From: Pseudoteredinibacter isoporae_A
GTDB taxonomy: Bacteria; Pseudomonadota; Gammaproteobacteria; Pseudomonadales; Cellvibrionaceae
Length of the DNA: 64,000 nt
Direction: 5' to 3'
Assembly: GCF_040372805.1 (NCBI RefSeq)
Contig: NZ_BAABWJ010000006.1
Span: 124,001-188,000, forward strand
Shown here one piece after another: positions 27,003-34,958 of the stretch (position 1 is the stretch's first letter; the number at the start of each line of letters is the position of its first letter). The translations under genes were made by a program, and so were the position numbers. The notes under the pieces were generated by a model. The model worked only from the letters and a program-made list of their open reading frames with translations, had not been told where the DNA came from and did no database searches.

Positions 27003-27689
27003 CTACATGACTTCGGCCAATAACTTTTCATTCAACTTTCGCCATTGTGGCAAACTGCGTTGACTGCTGGCTTTTAACTTTTTTCCGCGCGCCTTGGCCA
27101 ACCACAGGTTTTCACCATTAAAGCTATATACCGGCAGCAAATCCGTTCGCTGAGACGCAGGCAGAATCCGCAAGTTGATGTTGTCCATAATCAGGGGTTC
27201 GGCATCAGGCGTTTTATAGTATGCCAGCACCATATGGGCCTGATTGTATTCAATGGCCTTAACATAGGTGATGCGCAACTTGCTGGTCGATACATCCGTG
27301 TCCTTCAGCGTGAAATACTTGGCAATGGAATAATCCTCACAGTCACCACCATTCGTGCCCAACATTTCAATCGGAGTGGCCCAGTAGTCTTCCCTACCCC
27401 AATGCTTCTGATCGCTGACCCAGCGTATCTTATTGAAAAAGCCATTTGAGGACTTCAGTTTTTGATTTTCACTGACCGCATTTTGCGGGTCAGCATTGTT
27501 ATCCATTAACTTTTTCCAATCTGCCACACGGGTTCGAGCATCCGTTCCATATTTCGACGCCACCCGACTCAAGACCTGATCGTTGATGCCATCCATATAC
27601 TGGGCCATGACTGGACCGGCAAACATCAACATGGACAGACTAAAAATTGGGCACTTTAATCGATACAAAGCGCTCGCTCCTTGATTCAA
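27003..27689 (-). CDS. lapG: Transglutaminase-like periplasmic cysteine protease, LapG family
   Basis: A 228-aa protein with a signal peptide (cleavage near AQ at residues 29-30) and a bacterial transglutaminase-like cysteine proteinase (BTLCP) domain. The catalytic triad is readable: Cys117 (GGDCEDYSIAKYF), His152 (AHMVLAYY) and Asp169 (IMDNI). The spacings are close to those of Pseudomonas LapG. LapG cuts the N-terminus of giant RTX adhesins to release biofilm cells, and is held back by the c-di-GMP receptor LapD. Neither lapD nor an adhesin gene is in this window, so the symbol rests on the family. The gene sits alone with exbD downstream. Confidence 0.82.
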   Translation of the reverse strand: MNQGASALYRLKCPIFSLSMLMFAGPVMAQYMDGINDQVLSRVASKYGTDARTRVADWKKLMDNNADPQNAVSENQKLKSSNGFFNKIRWVSDQKHWGREDYWATPIEMLGTNGGDCEDYSIAKYFTLKDTDVSTSKLRITYVKAIEYNQAHMVLAYYKTPDAEPLIMDNINLRILPASQRTDLLPVYSFNGENLWLAKARGKKLKASSQRSLPQWRKLNEKLLAEVM

Positions 27690-27999
27690 ACCCTATTTTT
27701 GACGGGTAATGTAATTATCGATGCCAATGGGCCTTCTCGGCACCGCAAAAGCTGGCATACTGCTTATCGCTTTTTAGCGGCCGGAAACGACAATTCTGAA
27801 GCCTTGAAACGACACCCTAACTAAGGTTTAGCCCAGATTGTGATGCTTGGCCAATCGCCCTGACGACAGTCATGATAGGCAAATCAAGGGAAATAGCCGC
27901 CGGCTGGGAATTTTTGTACAGACGTGCAGTCGAAGCAGACAAGCTAGGACCATAGTGCTTTCACCAGCGACTGGGTCCGATTCGTGATAGGAGTTAACC
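27690..27999. other. 310-bp divergent intergenic region
   Basis: Spacer between lapG (minus) and the 28000 gene (plus). No ORF, hairpin or convincing promoter was recognised. AGGAG lies just before the ATG at 28000. Confidence 0.5.
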
Positions 28000-28704
28000 A
28001 TGAAATCCATACAGTCTCTATGCATTGGCCTGTGCCTATATGCACTAACCAGCCCAGGCTTCGCAAATACCTCTGATGACGAAGCATCTGAACCCAAACC
28101 GGAGATGTCTCTGATTGTCGATCAGTCACGGCTGCAAATCCATCGCAGCAAGGCTCTGGAAGCCACTCCCCGATCCAGTGAGGTTTTCGATCACATTCAG
28201 CTGCATCCAGTCAGTGTCACGTTCCGTCGCAATTGGCGACGGGATTACAATCTGGACAGAAATTCCTTGTCCAACCACATCAGCAAACAGGATGAAGACG
28301 AGCTGCGCCAAAAGACCGCTGAACTCTTCGATGAAGAGTTCAGTAAGCTGATCCCAGAACATAGCCGCCTGGCCCTGAGCAGCGACGCCACGGCTAAGAC
28401 ACTGGTTCTCAAACCTCGTATCGTCGACCTGGTGATCAATGCCCCTGATTTGAAACACAGCAACGCCAGCCGACGCCTCAAAGTGTATTCTGCTGGGAAA
28501 GCCACCCTGCTTCTGGATGTCTTCGACGGCTCCAATGGCGAGCTATTAGGCACCATTCGCTCGAAACGCGAAGCCACGGAATACCATCAGCTGCGCAATG
28601 CCAGCAGCGTGTTCAATCGCAGCGAAGCGAAGCGCATTATTCGTCGTTGGGTTAAAAACCTGGACCGCAACCTCACCACTTTACTCGACGGCACCACCGT
28701 TTAG
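28000..28704 (+). CDS. Secreted protein, DUF3313-like
   Basis: A 234-aa protein with a clear signal peptide (about residues 1-23, ending GFANT). The mature part has a motif with F-R-R-N-W-R-R-D-Y-N near residue 75-84 and an LxxRxV-DLVINAPD region. These recall DUF3313 envelope proteins, often lipoproteins; here there is no lipobox Cys. I make this assignment by motif resemblance only. It is monocistronic between divergent lapG and the downstream hairpin. The function is unknown. Confidence 0.6.
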   Translation: MKSIQSLCIGLCLYALTSPGFANTSDDEASEPKPEMSLIVDQSRLQIHRSKALEATPRSSEVFDHIQLHPVSVTFRRNWRRDYNLDRNSLSNHISKQDEDELRQKTAELFDEEFSKLIPEHSRLALSSDATAKTLVLKPRIVDLVINAPDLKHSNASRRLKVYSAGKATLLLDVFDGSNGELLGTIRSKREATEYHQLRNASSVFNRSEAKRIIRRWVKNLDRNLTTLLDGTTV

Positions 28705-28710
28705 TGTCAA

Positions 28711-28757
28711 CTGGGGCGATGCACAGAGCTTCGCCCCAGACTCTACCGGCCTTTTTT
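28711..28757 (+). terminator. Hairpin terminator after the DUF3313-like gene
   Basis: Nine-bp perfect arms CTGGGGCGA / TCGCCCCAG (28711-28719 and 28731-28739), with a TTTTTT run about 12 bases later at roughly 28752. The displaced T-run lowers confidence. Confidence 0.5.
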
Positions 28758-28911
28758 ATCGGCCCATTCTAAAAGCCTGAATTTCACAACATCCCATCGC
28801 ACTCATGAAGCCCCAGTATTGATCAGGCTTCTTTTCATTATCGTTCAAGTTTGCTGTTGTCGAGAGCCTATTGGGGATACAATAGGCCCGTTGTTAAGTA
28901 GAGTCTCTCCC

Positions 28912-29232
28912 ATGAATTTTCAACACATCAGCTGCCAGGAACTCAATGAACGTCTTGAAAAAGAGGCGTGCCAACTGGTAGATATTCGTGACCCCCAATC
29001 CTATAGCCTTGGCCGTATTCCAGGCTCAGTTCATTTAAGTGATCGCAACCTCGATGAATTTTTATTGGAAGCAGACCCTGACCAGTCAACCATTGTGATC
29101 TGTTATCATGGAAACAGCAGCCAGCAAGCGGCGGCCTTTCTTGCGCAAAAAGATTTCACTGATATCTACAGCCTGGATGGTGGCATGGAGGAGTGGCGAA
29201 CCTTGTTCCCTCAACACGTAGAAACTGCTTAG
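28912..29232 (+). CDS. glpE: Thiosulfate sulfurtransferase GlpE
   Basis: A 106-aa single-domain rhodanese very like E. coli GlpE (108 aa): LVDIRDPQSYSLG, the active loop CYHGNSSQQAA with catalytic Cys64, and YSLDGGMEEWR near the end. It moves sulfane sulfur from thiosulfate to cyanide or thiols such as thioredoxin in the cytoplasm. The start at 28912 (MNFQHIS) matches the family length; an upstream in-frame start at 28819 would add 31 hydrophobic residues not found in GlpE. Unlike E. coli it is not with the glp regulon. A TSUP transporter gene follows by 47 bases, which hints at a shared sulfur theme. Confidence 0.93.
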   Translation: MNFQHISCQELNERLEKEACQLVDIRDPQSYSLGRIPGSVHLSDRNLDEFLLEADPDQSTIVICYHGNSSQQAAAFLAQKDFTDIYSLDGGMEEWRTLFPQHVETA

Positions 29233-29279
29233 CACACCATCATTCGCCCCAAGTCAGTATAGATTAGAGCCCCCAATTC

Positions 29280-30053
29280 ATGGACGCCCTCAGCTTAAGT
29301 CAATATGCCCTCATCGCGCTGGTCTTTGTGTGGAGTGGAATTGTTCGTTCAGGCTTAGGCTTCGGTGGCGCCGTTCTGTCTCTGCCCTTTCTGCTGCTAA
29401 TCGATGATCGCCCTCAAGTTTATCTACCGATTATTTCGGTGCATTTACTGCTGTTTGGTGGCCTCACCGTTTTACGTGGCCAACAACAGTATCGCAAAGA
29501 CCCGCAAAACGACACCAGTCCGGTAAACTGGGCATACCTCAAAAAAGCCATGGCCATTATGATTATTCCCAAAATTGTGGGAGTACTTGGCTTAATCAGC
29601 TTACCGAACGATGTATTGAGCGGCATTATTTTTGTGATCGTTTTTGCTTATTCTCTCAGTTATATTTTTAACAAACCGTTCAAAAGCCAACGCCCCTGGT
29701 TGGACACTGTGTTTCTGATCTTGGGTGGGTATATCAGCGGAACCTCGTTGATTGGCGCCCCACTTATTATTGCCGTCTTCAGTAAACACGTTCACAAGAA
29801 TCAGTTGCGCGATACCCTGTTTGTGCTGTGGGTTATTCTAGTCGCCATCAAAATGGTCGCCTTCATTTGGGTGGGATTGGATCTGCAGCTCAAACACGCG
29901 GTGTATTTACTCCCACCCGTTGCTCTGGGTCATTGGATAGGCTTGAAGCTTCACCGTCGCCTGCAACAAGCAGAACCCGTTATGTTTTTCCGGGTGATTG
30001 GCTTTGCCCTTTTGAGTATTTGTTTTGTGGGCCTATATCAGGTCATCGCCTAA
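29280..30053 (+). CDS. TSUP (TauE/SafE) family membrane transporter
   Basis: A 257-aa integral membrane protein with seven or eight hydrophobic helices. The first helix contains a GLGFGGAVLSLPFLL motif and the second half repeats GGYISGTSLIGAPLI; these duplicated Gly-rich motifs mark the TSUP family. Members export sulfite, sulfoacetate or other sulfur or organic anions. It lies 47 bases after glpE, so a role in sulfur-compound export is a reasonable inference but unproven. Confidence 0.88.
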   Translation: MDALSLSQYALIALVFVWSGIVRSGLGFGGAVLSLPFLLLIDDRPQVYLPIISVHLLLFGGLTVLRGQQQYRKDPQNDTSPVNWAYLKKAMAIMIIPKIVGVLGLISLPNDVLSGIIFVIVFAYSLSYIFNKPFKSQRPWLDTVFLILGGYISGTSLIGAPLIIAVFSKHVHKNQLRDTLFVLWVILVAIKMVAFIWVGLDLQLKHAVYLLPPVALGHWIGLKLHRRLQQAEPVMFFRVIGFALLSICFVGLYQVIA

Positions 30054-30174
30054 GCGCCAGTCGTCATTTTCCAGGTAACCCATTGAAATCTGCGACTAAG
30101 GTGTTATGTCATTTTGAGTAAAAGTGGGTAGAGTCACCGTCTAAGGATACAGAATCACAAATGGAGGTGAATTC

Positions 30175-31074
30175 ATGTCAGTTCGATCCACACTCAGCCC
30201 CCTGAAACATCGTTCAAATACTCGAGGCCTACTCATCCTGACCCTGGCCATGGGCTTCACGCACAACAGCCTTGCTCAGAGCCAATTGGAGAACCCGGTT
30301 GCCAAAAAAGTCGAGTCGGGCGTTTCCGTTATCAGTGGCTGGCATTGCAGCGCACAGGAAATCGAAGTCTTTATTGACGGCAAAAGCATTGGCTTGGCCG
30401 GTACCGGCACCCAAAGACCCGATACCGAATCCGAGTGCGGGCACAGTGAAAGTGGTTTCTCCCTGCTCTACAACTATGGCTCACTCCATGAAGGCAATCA
30501 CAGCATCAGTGTTTATGCGGACGGCGAGTTATTTGCCCAGCGCCTGTTCAGTACGCTGCGCCCAGCCGGCCCAACGACCGAATTTCGTTCCGACTTAGCG
30601 GCTCAGGGTTTTGTTTACGATTTCCCCAAACCAGGTGATGCCTTGGAGTTGGAATGGGAAACCGCCAAACAGGCCTTTACCGCTCGCAGGAGTTACCGCA
30701 ACGCACTCAACACCGGTTTTACCGTGGTGCAATATAACCGCTCATTTTCAGGCTATGGACGAGGCATGAAACAGGGAGAAGAAGTCTTTCCTCAACGAGA
30801 CCCATCAGAATTCAGCTTTAATATCAGCCGCCAAGCCTTCGAAATGACTCGACACAGTGACACCTTTGGGCAGTGCACCTACAGTGGGAACATCAGCTTC
30901 AGCTTTTCAGGTATTGAAAGCGAAGGAAGCTACAACTGCGCGCACGAAAACGGACGCTACACGGCAACATTGGGCGTGAATGGAAGCGACGGCGTTATCA
31001 ACGGCCGATTTTCGCTGACCCCGGCGAACAGCCAGGAGAGCTACAAAGACGTCATGATAGGAATTGCCCCCTAG
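30175..31074 (+). CDS. Secreted protein with an N-terminal ENP/ISGW-type beta domain
   Basis: A 299-aa protein with a signal peptide (about 1-35, ending LAQ). Residues ~38-130 carry a pattern I recognise as recurrent in secreted proteins of gammaproteobacteria: E-N-P, V-I-S-G-W-x-C, IEVFIDG, R-x-D-T-x-x-x-C-G, GFSLLYN, L-x-x-G-x-H-x-I and a final YADGELF. The two Cys of GWHC and SECG probably form a disulfide. The remaining ~165 residues look beta-rich, with two more Cys (GQCTY, YNCAH), and match nothing I know. A GGAGGT ribosome site precedes the ATG. Monocistronic; function unknown. Confidence 0.6.
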   Translation: MSVRSTLSPLKHRSNTRGLLILTLAMGFTHNSLAQSQLENPVAKKVESGVSVISGWHCSAQEIEVFIDGKSIGLAGTGTQRPDTESECGHSESGFSLLYNYGSLHEGNHSISVYADGELFAQRLFSTLRPAGPTTEFRSDLAAQGFVYDFPKPGDALELEWETAKQAFTARRSYRNALNTGFTVVQYNRSFSGYGRGMKQGEEVFPQRDPSEFSFNISRQAFEMTRHSDTFGQCTYSGNISFSFSGIESEGSYNCAHENGRYTATLGVNGSDGVINGRFSLTPANSQESYKDVMIGIAP

Positions 31075-31140
31075 CCAACCAAGGCCCTGATATAAGCAGG
31101 GCCCATCCCCAGGGTTCCACACCAAAGTCCAGTTGGGCCG

Positions 31141-32073
31141 TTAGGTAGAAGATCGATCCGTGAGAGGACGAAAACAGTCCTCTAAGCAATCCTGAAGCGC
31201 CGTAATCTTGATGTTACCAACATAGTTTCGATGATACACAAACCATAGGCCATCCTGGCTTAGGGAGGCCGGCAACGTATACGGCAGCCCAACAAGATCC
31301 TCGTTCGCGAGCGTTTTAAACTCCGCCATAAGACCAATTCCCATGCCCGCCTTAATCGCCCAATCCAGATCCGAAAAATGGTTACTCTGCAGAACAATTG
31401 CCTGCGCTGGAACGCGATCCAGAATGTGCTTCACGAAGGGAATGTGCTTCTTCTCAGCGGAGGGCAAGAGCCAATCATGCTGCTCAAACTCCTCCACACT
31501 TTGAGGCAATCCCCGTTTGGCAATATATTCCTTATGGCAGTACAGGCCCATTTTGAAAGCGAATAAGCGGCGGGCAATGATATCGGCCCCTTTGGGTTGG
31601 CTCCCAGCTCTGAGTGATACATGGGTGATACCGATGGCAGGCGAAATAATTTCATCGGTGGTCAGCAGACGTATACTCATACTTGGGTAGCGTTCGCGCA
31701 TCTTTTTGATGGCCGGGGTAATCAAGGACACATGGTCTGGCAAGCAAGTAATGTTCAGCTTACCACTCGCCGCATTGGTGACAGCTTCCATTTGGCTGTC
31801 CAACTGGGAGAACATCTGCTGAATATCCGGCAAGCCCTGCATCAACACGCGCCCGGCATCGCTGAGCTGATAGCCACGCTGATGCCTCAAAAACAGTTTG
31901 ATACTCAGGCTCTCCTCCAAACGATTGATGTCCCGAAGCACCGTTGCATGGCTGGTGCCAAGGGTTTTGGCGGCCTTATTCAATGAACCCGAGATCGCCA
32001 CTTGATACGCAACCCGGTAAAGGTCCCAACTAATGTCTCGACGGCTCAAGACTACCGCTTCACTCTTCGCCAT
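31141..32073 (-). CDS. LysR-family transcriptional regulator
   Basis: A 310-aa LTTR. The winged helix-turn-helix is at about residues 15-75 (SGSLNKAAKTLGTSHATVLRDINRLEESL) and the C-terminal ~220 residues form the co-inducer domain (GKLNITCLPDH onwards). It diverges from yceJ-yceI, with a T-N11-A-type dyad in between, so it probably controls that pair. I chose the ATG at 32073 because GGGAGG sits seven bases upstream; a start at 32115 would add 14 residues. The inducer is unknown. Confidence 0.9.
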   Translation of the reverse strand: MAKSEAVVLSRRDISWDLYRVAYQVAISGSLNKAAKTLGTSHATVLRDINRLEESLSIKLFLRHQRGYQLSDAGRVLMQGLPDIQQMFSQLDSQMEAVTNAASGKLNITCLPDHVSLITPAIKKMRERYPSMSIRLLTTDEIISPAIGITHVSLRAGSQPKGADIIARRLFAFKMGLYCHKEYIAKRGLPQSVEEFEQHDWLLPSAEKKHIPFVKHILDRVPAQAIVLQSNHFSDLDWAIKAGMGIGLMAEFKTLANEDLVGLPYTLPASLSQDGLWFVYHRNYVGNIKITALQDCLEDCFRPLTDRSST

Positions 32074-32121
32074 CCATTTCCTCCCCAATGGCCGTCCAGA
32101 TAGACTGCTAAACAAAAGATT

Positions 32122-32137
32122 TGTTCAAATATGAACA
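32122..32137. promoter_or_regulatory. LysR-type dyad operator between the LTTR and yceJ
   Basis: TGTTC-N6-GAACA, a perfect 5-bp dyad with the T-N11-A frame typical of LysR boxes. It is 49 bases from the LTTR start and 72 from the yceJ start. The binding role is an inference. Confidence 0.5.
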
Positions 32138-32208
32138 TCTATTTTATAAATTATTGAATAGCCTTCAAGAACAAAGCAAGGTAAAGTGTGCAACTTCTGG
32201 AGGTAAGA

Positions 32209-32760
32209 ATGATTCGCAACACAAACAACGGCTATGGCTGGGTAAGCATCGGTCTGCACTGGGCCATGGCTTTGAGCATTTTTGGTCTGTTTGGCCTCGG
32301 CTTGTATATGGTCGACCTTGGGTACTACGACCCTTGGTACCGAAGCACCATGGATTTGCATAAGAGCGTGGGTTTGGTATTGGCCTTAGTCTACGTGGTT
32401 CGCCTGATATGGAAACAAACCCAGGTCAGCCCCGAGGTGATTGCCGATAAATCCTGGCAGAAGTTGGTCGCCCATCTTACCCATGGATTGCTTTACCTTG
32501 TTTTACTGGTGCTGATGGTGAGTGGTTATTTAATATCGACCGCCGACGGCCGAGGCATAGAGGTATTTGGTCTGGTTTCTGTACCAGCCTTGCCCATTGC
32601 TTTTGAACAACAAGAAGATATTGCCGGCGAGATTCACTGGTTATTAGCCTGGAGCTTGATGGTTTTAGTGGGCATACACGCCCTCGCTGCCCTGCAGCAC
32701 CACTTTATTTTGAAAGACAATACACTTAAACGCATGCTGTGGCCTCAAAAAGCACAGTAA
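32209..32760 (+). CDS. yceJ: Cytochrome b561 family membrane protein
   Basis: A 183-aa protein with four transmembrane helices and the paired His heme ligands of the bacterial b561 family: GLHWAMAL near the N-terminus, MDLHKSVGL, LTHGLLYL and EIHWLLAW/GIHALAALQHH. It is taken to shuttle electrons with quinones. The start at 32209 has TGGAGGTAAGA before it, better than the in-frame start at 32188. The following gene is yceI, the same pairing as E. coli yceJ-yceI. Confidence 0.9.
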   Translation: MIRNTNNGYGWVSIGLHWAMALSIFGLFGLGLYMVDLGYYDPWYRSTMDLHKSVGLVLALVYVVRLIWKQTQVSPEVIADKSWQKLVAHLTHGLLYLVLLVLMVSGYLISTADGRGIEVFGLVSVPALPIAFEQQEDIAGEIHWLLAWSLMVLVGIHALAALQHHFILKDNTLKRMLWPQKAQ

Positions 32761-32783
32761 ATGCCTATAGTTAAGGAAGCATT

Positions 32784-33365
32784 ATGATCGTTAAAAACTT
32801 GATGAAATTTACCGCTATCGCCGCCACTGCCGTGGCCAGCATCCAGGCTAGCGCCGCGGATTACCAGGTGGACATTAAAGGTGCCCACGCTTTTATCAAC
32901 TTCAAAATCAAGCACCTGGGTTACAGCTGGTTGACTGGCCGCTTCAACACTTTTGACGGCCAATTTAGCTGGGACGAAAAAACGCCTAACGCCAGTAAGA
33001 TCAATATTGAAATCGACACCAACAGCATTGATTCCAACCACGCTGAGCGCGACAAGCATTTACGCGGTGAGGATTTTCTGAACGTTAAAAAATTCCCTAA
33101 AGCCAGTTTTGTGAGTGAGAAAATCGAATTTTCAAGCCCCACCGAAGGTACCGTTACCGGTACATTGACCCTGCACGGCGTCAGCAAAACCATTAGCTTC
33201 CCTGTAGAAAAGCTGGGCGAAGGTAAAGACCCATGGGGCGGTTACCGCGCGGGCTTCGCCGGCGCGACCACACTGAAACTGGCTGACTACGGCATGACCT
33301 ACAATCTGGGCCCGGCTTCTACTCATGTAGAACTGGAACTGTTGGTTGAAGGCATTCGCAAGTAA
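32784..33365 (+). CDS. yceI: YceI family periplasmic lipid-binding-like protein
   Basis: A 193-aa protein with a signal peptide (cleavage near SAA-DYQV, residue 25) and a YceI lipocalin-like beta-barrel: HAFINFKIKHLGYSW, GRFNTFDGQFSWDE, VTGTLTLHGVSK and a C-terminal LELLVEG. The E. coli protein is 191 aa and the fold binds an isoprenoid in related structures. It is 23 bases after yceJ. The pair has been connected with base-induced or stress-related functions, but the true role is unknown. Confidence 0.92.
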   Translation: MIVKNLMKFTAIAATAVASIQASAADYQVDIKGAHAFINFKIKHLGYSWLTGRFNTFDGQFSWDEKTPNASKINIEIDTNSIDSNHAERDKHLRGEDFLNVKKFPKASFVSEKIEFSSPTEGTVTGTLTLHGVSKTISFPVEKLGEGKDPWGGYRAGFAGATTLKLADYGMTYNLGPASTHVELELLVEGIRK

Positions 33366-33384
33366 TTCATTTGCGGCGATCAAT

Positions 33385-33415
33385 AAAAGGCCAGCTTATA
33401 CGCTGGCCTTTTTTA
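33385..33415. terminator. Rho-independent terminator after yceI
   Basis: An 11-bp perfect stem (AAAAGGCCAGC / GCTGGCCTTTT) with a 6-base loop and T-run, 20 bases past the yceI stop. The A-run on the other side allows it to act for the convergent ArsR gene too. Confidence 0.9.
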
Positions 33416-33451
33416 TGGGCGTAGAACTTTCGAACGCCACGGTGTTTTCTA

Positions 33452-34135
33452 CTATGGAGCTTCCATTCCATATTGTTTGGCAAAGGCCTGAAATCCTTTT
33501 TCGGTAAACCGAATCGCCCTTGAATCAAGATCCTGTTTTGCCCAGGATCGGCCTATAGCATCATGTAACACCCACTTCCCTAAGCTTCCAGCAAGATGGC
33601 TTCGTCTCTCGCTCCAATCCAGACAAGACTTGCATAAGGGTCTGCGGGAACTTCTCAACACGTCAAAATCGGCACCTAAGCGCTTGAAAAAAGTTCGTCC
33701 TAATTCCGTAAGCACAAGTTCATAGTCTCGCTCGATAAAGCAGCCTTTCGCCACCAACGCATCAAACAACTGCACCGCCACCTCACCGGCCAGATGATCG
33801 TAGCAAACCCTGGATTTTCTTAGTCGCTCATCCTTTGGTCCAGTTGATATATTCGCTACGGACACCTTCGCACCGATATTCAACATTTGCTCAATGAGCT
33901 CCGCAACCTCAGCGCAGCGAAGTTGGAAATATTTATGGCGCCCCTGCTTCCTGACCACAATCAATTCGCCCTCAAGCAACTTGCCAAGGTGACTGCTTGC
34001 AGTTTGGGCGGTAATTCCAGCTTCCAATGACAGTTCTGTTGCGGAAAGGGCTTTCCCACTCATTAGGGCAGTCAGCATTTTGGAACGCGCAGGGTCTCCG
34101 ATCAGCTTGGCTATATAAGCTATATTGGGTTCCAT
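33452..34135 (-). CDS. ArsR-family winged-helix regulator
   Basis: A 227-aa regulator. Residues ~5-75 form an ArsR-type winged helix (IGDPARSKMLTALMSG, ATELSLEAGITAQTASSHLGKL, KQGRHKYFQL). A longer C-terminal part repeats a winged-helix-like pattern and holds a Cys-Lys-Ser-Cys pair (about residue 170), which could bind metal or act as a redox switch. This double-length ArsR type often sits beside small oxidoreductase or monooxygenase genes. It diverges from the NIPSNAP-ABM pair, so those are probably its targets. Confidence 0.85.
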   Translation of the reverse strand: MEPNIAYIAKLIGDPARSKMLTALMSGKALSATELSLEAGITAQTASSHLGKLLEGELIVVRKQGRHKYFQLRCAEVAELIEQMLNIGAKVSVANISTGPKDERLRKSRVCYDHLAGEVAVQLFDALVAKGCFIERDYELVLTELGRTFFKRLGADFDVLRSSRRPLCKSCLDWSERRSHLAGSLGKWVLHDAIGRSWAKQDLDSRAIRFTEKGFQAFAKQYGMEAP

Positions 34136-34247
34136 CTTGTTTTCTCTGCCATTAAAACGCCTGAATTCCCCAACAGTTCGACCGCCGCCGAAGCGTCACG
34201 TAATGAATAAATTAGACTGCCAAAAAACGGATATGGAGACAAGCACT

Positions 34248-34589
34248 TTGAAGATCACCTGTTTTATTGAATACCAAATCGACCCATTCAAACGAGAGCA
34301 ATTCCAGCAATATGCCGACAACTGGGGAAAGATCATTCCCCAGTGCGGAGGAGAACTACTGGGTTACTTTCTACCCCACGAGGGTACCAATAATACCACC
34401 TTTGGATTGATCAGCTTCGATTGCCTGGCAGATTATGAACGCTATCGTACTCGCTTACGCGAGTCGAAGGAGGGAAAGAGCAACTTTGATTTCGCACAAC
34501 GCGAGCAATTTATTCTGAGTGAAAAGCGTAGCTTTCTGGAGGTGCTTCCTTCTACCTATAAACGCAACCCCATAGGGCAACAGCAATGA
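34248..34589 (+). CDS. NIPSNAP family protein
   Basis: A ferredoxin-like-fold protein with the NIPSNAP pattern: ITCFIEYQIDPFKREQFQQY, GGELLGYFLPHEG, DYERYR and a final RSFLEVLP. Homologues begin right at the ITCF strand, so I prefer the TTG start at 34248 (113 aa), which has GGAGA nine bases upstream. ATG codons at 34203 and 34233 are alternatives with poorer ribosome sites. The stop overlaps the next start as ATGA. Function unknown; divergent ArsR control is likely. Confidence 0.78.
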   Translation: MKITCFIEYQIDPFKREQFQQYADNWGKIIPQCGGELLGYFLPHEGTNNTTFGLISFDCLADYERYRTRLRESKEGKSNFDFAQREQFILSEKRSFLEVLPSTYKRNPIGQQQ

Positions 34590-34897
34590 TCGCCGTACTG
34601 TTCGAGGTAATCCCCAAAGCGGAGAACAAAGAGCTTTATTTCTCCATAGCACAGGAATTAAAGCAGGAACTCAGCAATATTGAAGGCTTTGTTTCGGTGG
34701 AACGATTTCAAAGTCTCACCGATACAAACAAATATTTATCGCTGTCTTTCTGGGAAAACGAAGCCGCAGCCCAACATTGTAAAACACATGTTCAACACCA
34801 AACGGCACAAAAAAGAGGTAAGCGGGAAGTCTTTAAGTACTTCCGAATAAGAGTCGGCGAGGTAATTCGTGACTACGACTGGCAAGCTAAGCAATAA
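34586..34897 (+). CDS. Antibiotic biosynthesis monooxygenase (ABM) domain protein
   Basis: A 103-aa ABM/dimeric alpha-beta barrel protein: IAVLFEVIPKAENKELYF, GFVSVERFQSL and LSLSFWENEAAAQ are the family landmarks. Such proteins are cofactor-free monooxygenases, heme-degrading enzymes or simple ligand binders. Translation is coupled to the NIPSNAP gene by a 4-base overlap (ATGA). Both proteins have the same ferredoxin-like dimer fold, so they may act together. Confidence 0.85.
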   Translation: MIAVLFEVIPKAENKELYFSIAQELKQELSNIEGFVSVERFQSLTDTNKYLSLSFWENEAAAQHCKTHVQHQTAQKRGKREVFKYFRIRVGEVIRDYDWQAKQ

Positions 34898-34911
34898 ATG
34901 GGGTAAAAACA

Positions 34912-34939
34912 AAAAAGCCAGCTTTTATGCTGGCTTTTT
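34912..34939. terminator. Bidirectional rho-independent terminator
   Basis: An 11-bp perfect stem AAAAAGCCAGC / GCTGGCTTTTT with a 6-base loop, between the convergent ABM and cysN genes. It carries A- and T-runs for both directions. Confidence 0.92.
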
Positions 34940-34958
34940 GTTAGGCAGTTCAGCAAGC

